A DNA stretch of 6,667 nt from Candidatus Eiseniibacteriota bacterium (GTDB taxonomy: Bacteria > Eisenbacteria > RBG-16-71-46 > JAGVPR01): positions 1 to 6,667 of the forward strand of contig JAGVPR010000399.1 of NCBI GenBank assembly GCA_020052115.1, in the 5' to 3' direction. A model generated the notes under the pieces. It did no database searches. It saw nothing but the letters and a program-made list of their open reading frames with translations, and was not told where the DNA came from. Below are positions 6,217-6,667 of the stretch, one piece after another. A program made the position numbers and the translations under genes. Every line of letters starts with the position of its first letter. Position 1 is the first letter of the stretch.

Positions 6217-6534
6217 TCACGGCGTCGTCGCGCGGGTCGAGGACCGCCGTCCGCGCCTCATCAGCCACCACAGCAGGAAGACGAGCGCCGCGACCGGCGC
6301 GAGGGGAAGCGCCAGCGCGAGAATCCCGGCGCCGAGAGCCAGAACGCCGGCCACGACGAGCACCGGGAGGAGTACGGCGCCCATCACGACGCCGGCGACC
6401 CCGTGCAGCACCCATCCGAGGATCTTGAACGGCAGGAAGATCACCCAGAAGACGAACCCCAGGACGACCCCGACGAAGCCGAGGACGAGAAGTCCCGCGA
6501 GGACCACCGAGGCCAGTACCAGAAGCTCCAGCAT
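6217..6534 (-). CDS. Small hydrophobic membrane protein of unknown function
   Basis: A 105-residue protein I do not recognise. It is almost entirely hydrophobic, rich in Leu, Val, Gly and Ala. Three to four membrane segments are likely: about 3-33 (long enough for a hairpin or one long helix), 40-64 and 66-92. Charged residues before the tail are limited to Glu3 and Lys37. The aromatic LLWWLM segment (87-92) is followed by a basic tail, RRGRRSSTRATTP, which by the positive-inside rule should face the cytoplasm. An FPF-like break (FLPFK, 33-37) separates the first and second hydrophobic blocks. The start is well supported: AAGGAGGA lies four bases before ATG 6534. Translation is therefore likely real even though the family is unknown. 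A holin-like or small transporter-like role cannot be excluded, but nothing supports either. It is followed at once by the hairpin repeat, so it is probably transcribed alone or as the last gene of a unit entering from the right. Confidence 0.8.
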   Translation of the reverse strand: MLELLVLASVVLAGLLVLGFVGVVLGFVFWVIFLPFKILGWVLHGVAGVVMGAVLLPVLVVAGVLALGAGILALALPLAPVAALVFLLWWLMRRGRRSSTRATTP

Positions 6535-6633
6535 CGAATCCTCCTTGGCGGCAATTCCCGTAATACCCGCCGCACTTCCCTCATCCTACGCCCGGTCGAC
6601 CGGCGGGGTTGCACAATCGGAGCCGCGCGGAGC

Positions 6634-6652
6634 CGCCGCGTTCACCGCGGCG
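6634..6652. repeat. Short GC hairpin near the right edge
   Basis: CGCCGCG (6634-6640) pairs perfectly with CGCGGCG (6646-6652) across the loop TTCAC. It lies about 100 bases upstream of the membrane-protein start and could end a gene beyond the window. No T-run follows on either strand, and such stems arise often in GC-rich DNA. Confidence 0.25.
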
Positions 6653-6667
6653 ACACGCCGCCGAGCC

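Noticed and set aside
6197..6415. A 72-codon minus-strand frame overlapping the small membrane-protein gene
   Set aside because: It is Arg-rich and out of frame with the well-supported hydrophobic protein, lacks a ribosome binding site, and runs into the hairpin.
6592..6603. Perfect 12-base palindrome CCGGTCGACCGG upstream of the membrane-protein gene
   Set aside because: About one or two 12-base palindromes are expected by chance in a window of this size, and no second copy is seen that would suggest an operator.

Overview
This is a GC-rich bacterial chromosomal window carrying five protein genes and no sign of a mobile element, CRISPR array or RNA gene. The S8 protease ends in a PNPF...WDGRD...SGIY module of the FlgD-Ig / type A sorting kind, which is typical of FCB-related, high-GC lineages such as Candidatus Eisenbacteria and relatives. 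A GlnRS is also present, which many bacteria lack. A lineage of that sort fits, but this placement is inference from domain style and composition only.

Layout from left to right. (1) Positions 1-746, minus strand: the N-terminal part of a secreted M20D-type amidohydrolase, cut by the window edge. (2) Positions 747-940: a divergent intergenic region with a good minus-strand promoter candidate and a loose inverted repeat. (3) Positions 941-2086, plus strand: a membrane-anchored SGNH/GDSL hydrolase. (4) Positions 2150-3898, minus strand: glnS, glutaminyl-tRNA synthetase, convergent with the SGNH gene, with a near-consensus promoter just upstream. (5) Positions 4101-5756, minus strand: an exported subtilisin-family protease with a propeptide and a C-terminal FlgD-Ig-like domain. 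(6) Positions 5757-6180: about 420 bases with no credible gene. (7) Positions 6217-6534, minus strand: a small, extremely hydrophobic membrane protein of unknown function.

Each gene has its own Shine-Dalgarno site. The three minus-strand genes on the right are separated by hairpins or promoters, so they look like independent transcription units rather than an operon. They share a loose theme of cell-surface or exported hydrolases (M20, SGNH, S8) around a housekeeping synthetase, but nothing shows that they act together.

The most distinctive non-coding signal is a 30-base element present twice (4003-4032 and 6182-6211) with one difference, which lies in the loop of a perfect 9-bp hairpin. Each copy follows the stop codon of a minus-strand gene. 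I see no convincing new biological system; most of the window is ordinary.
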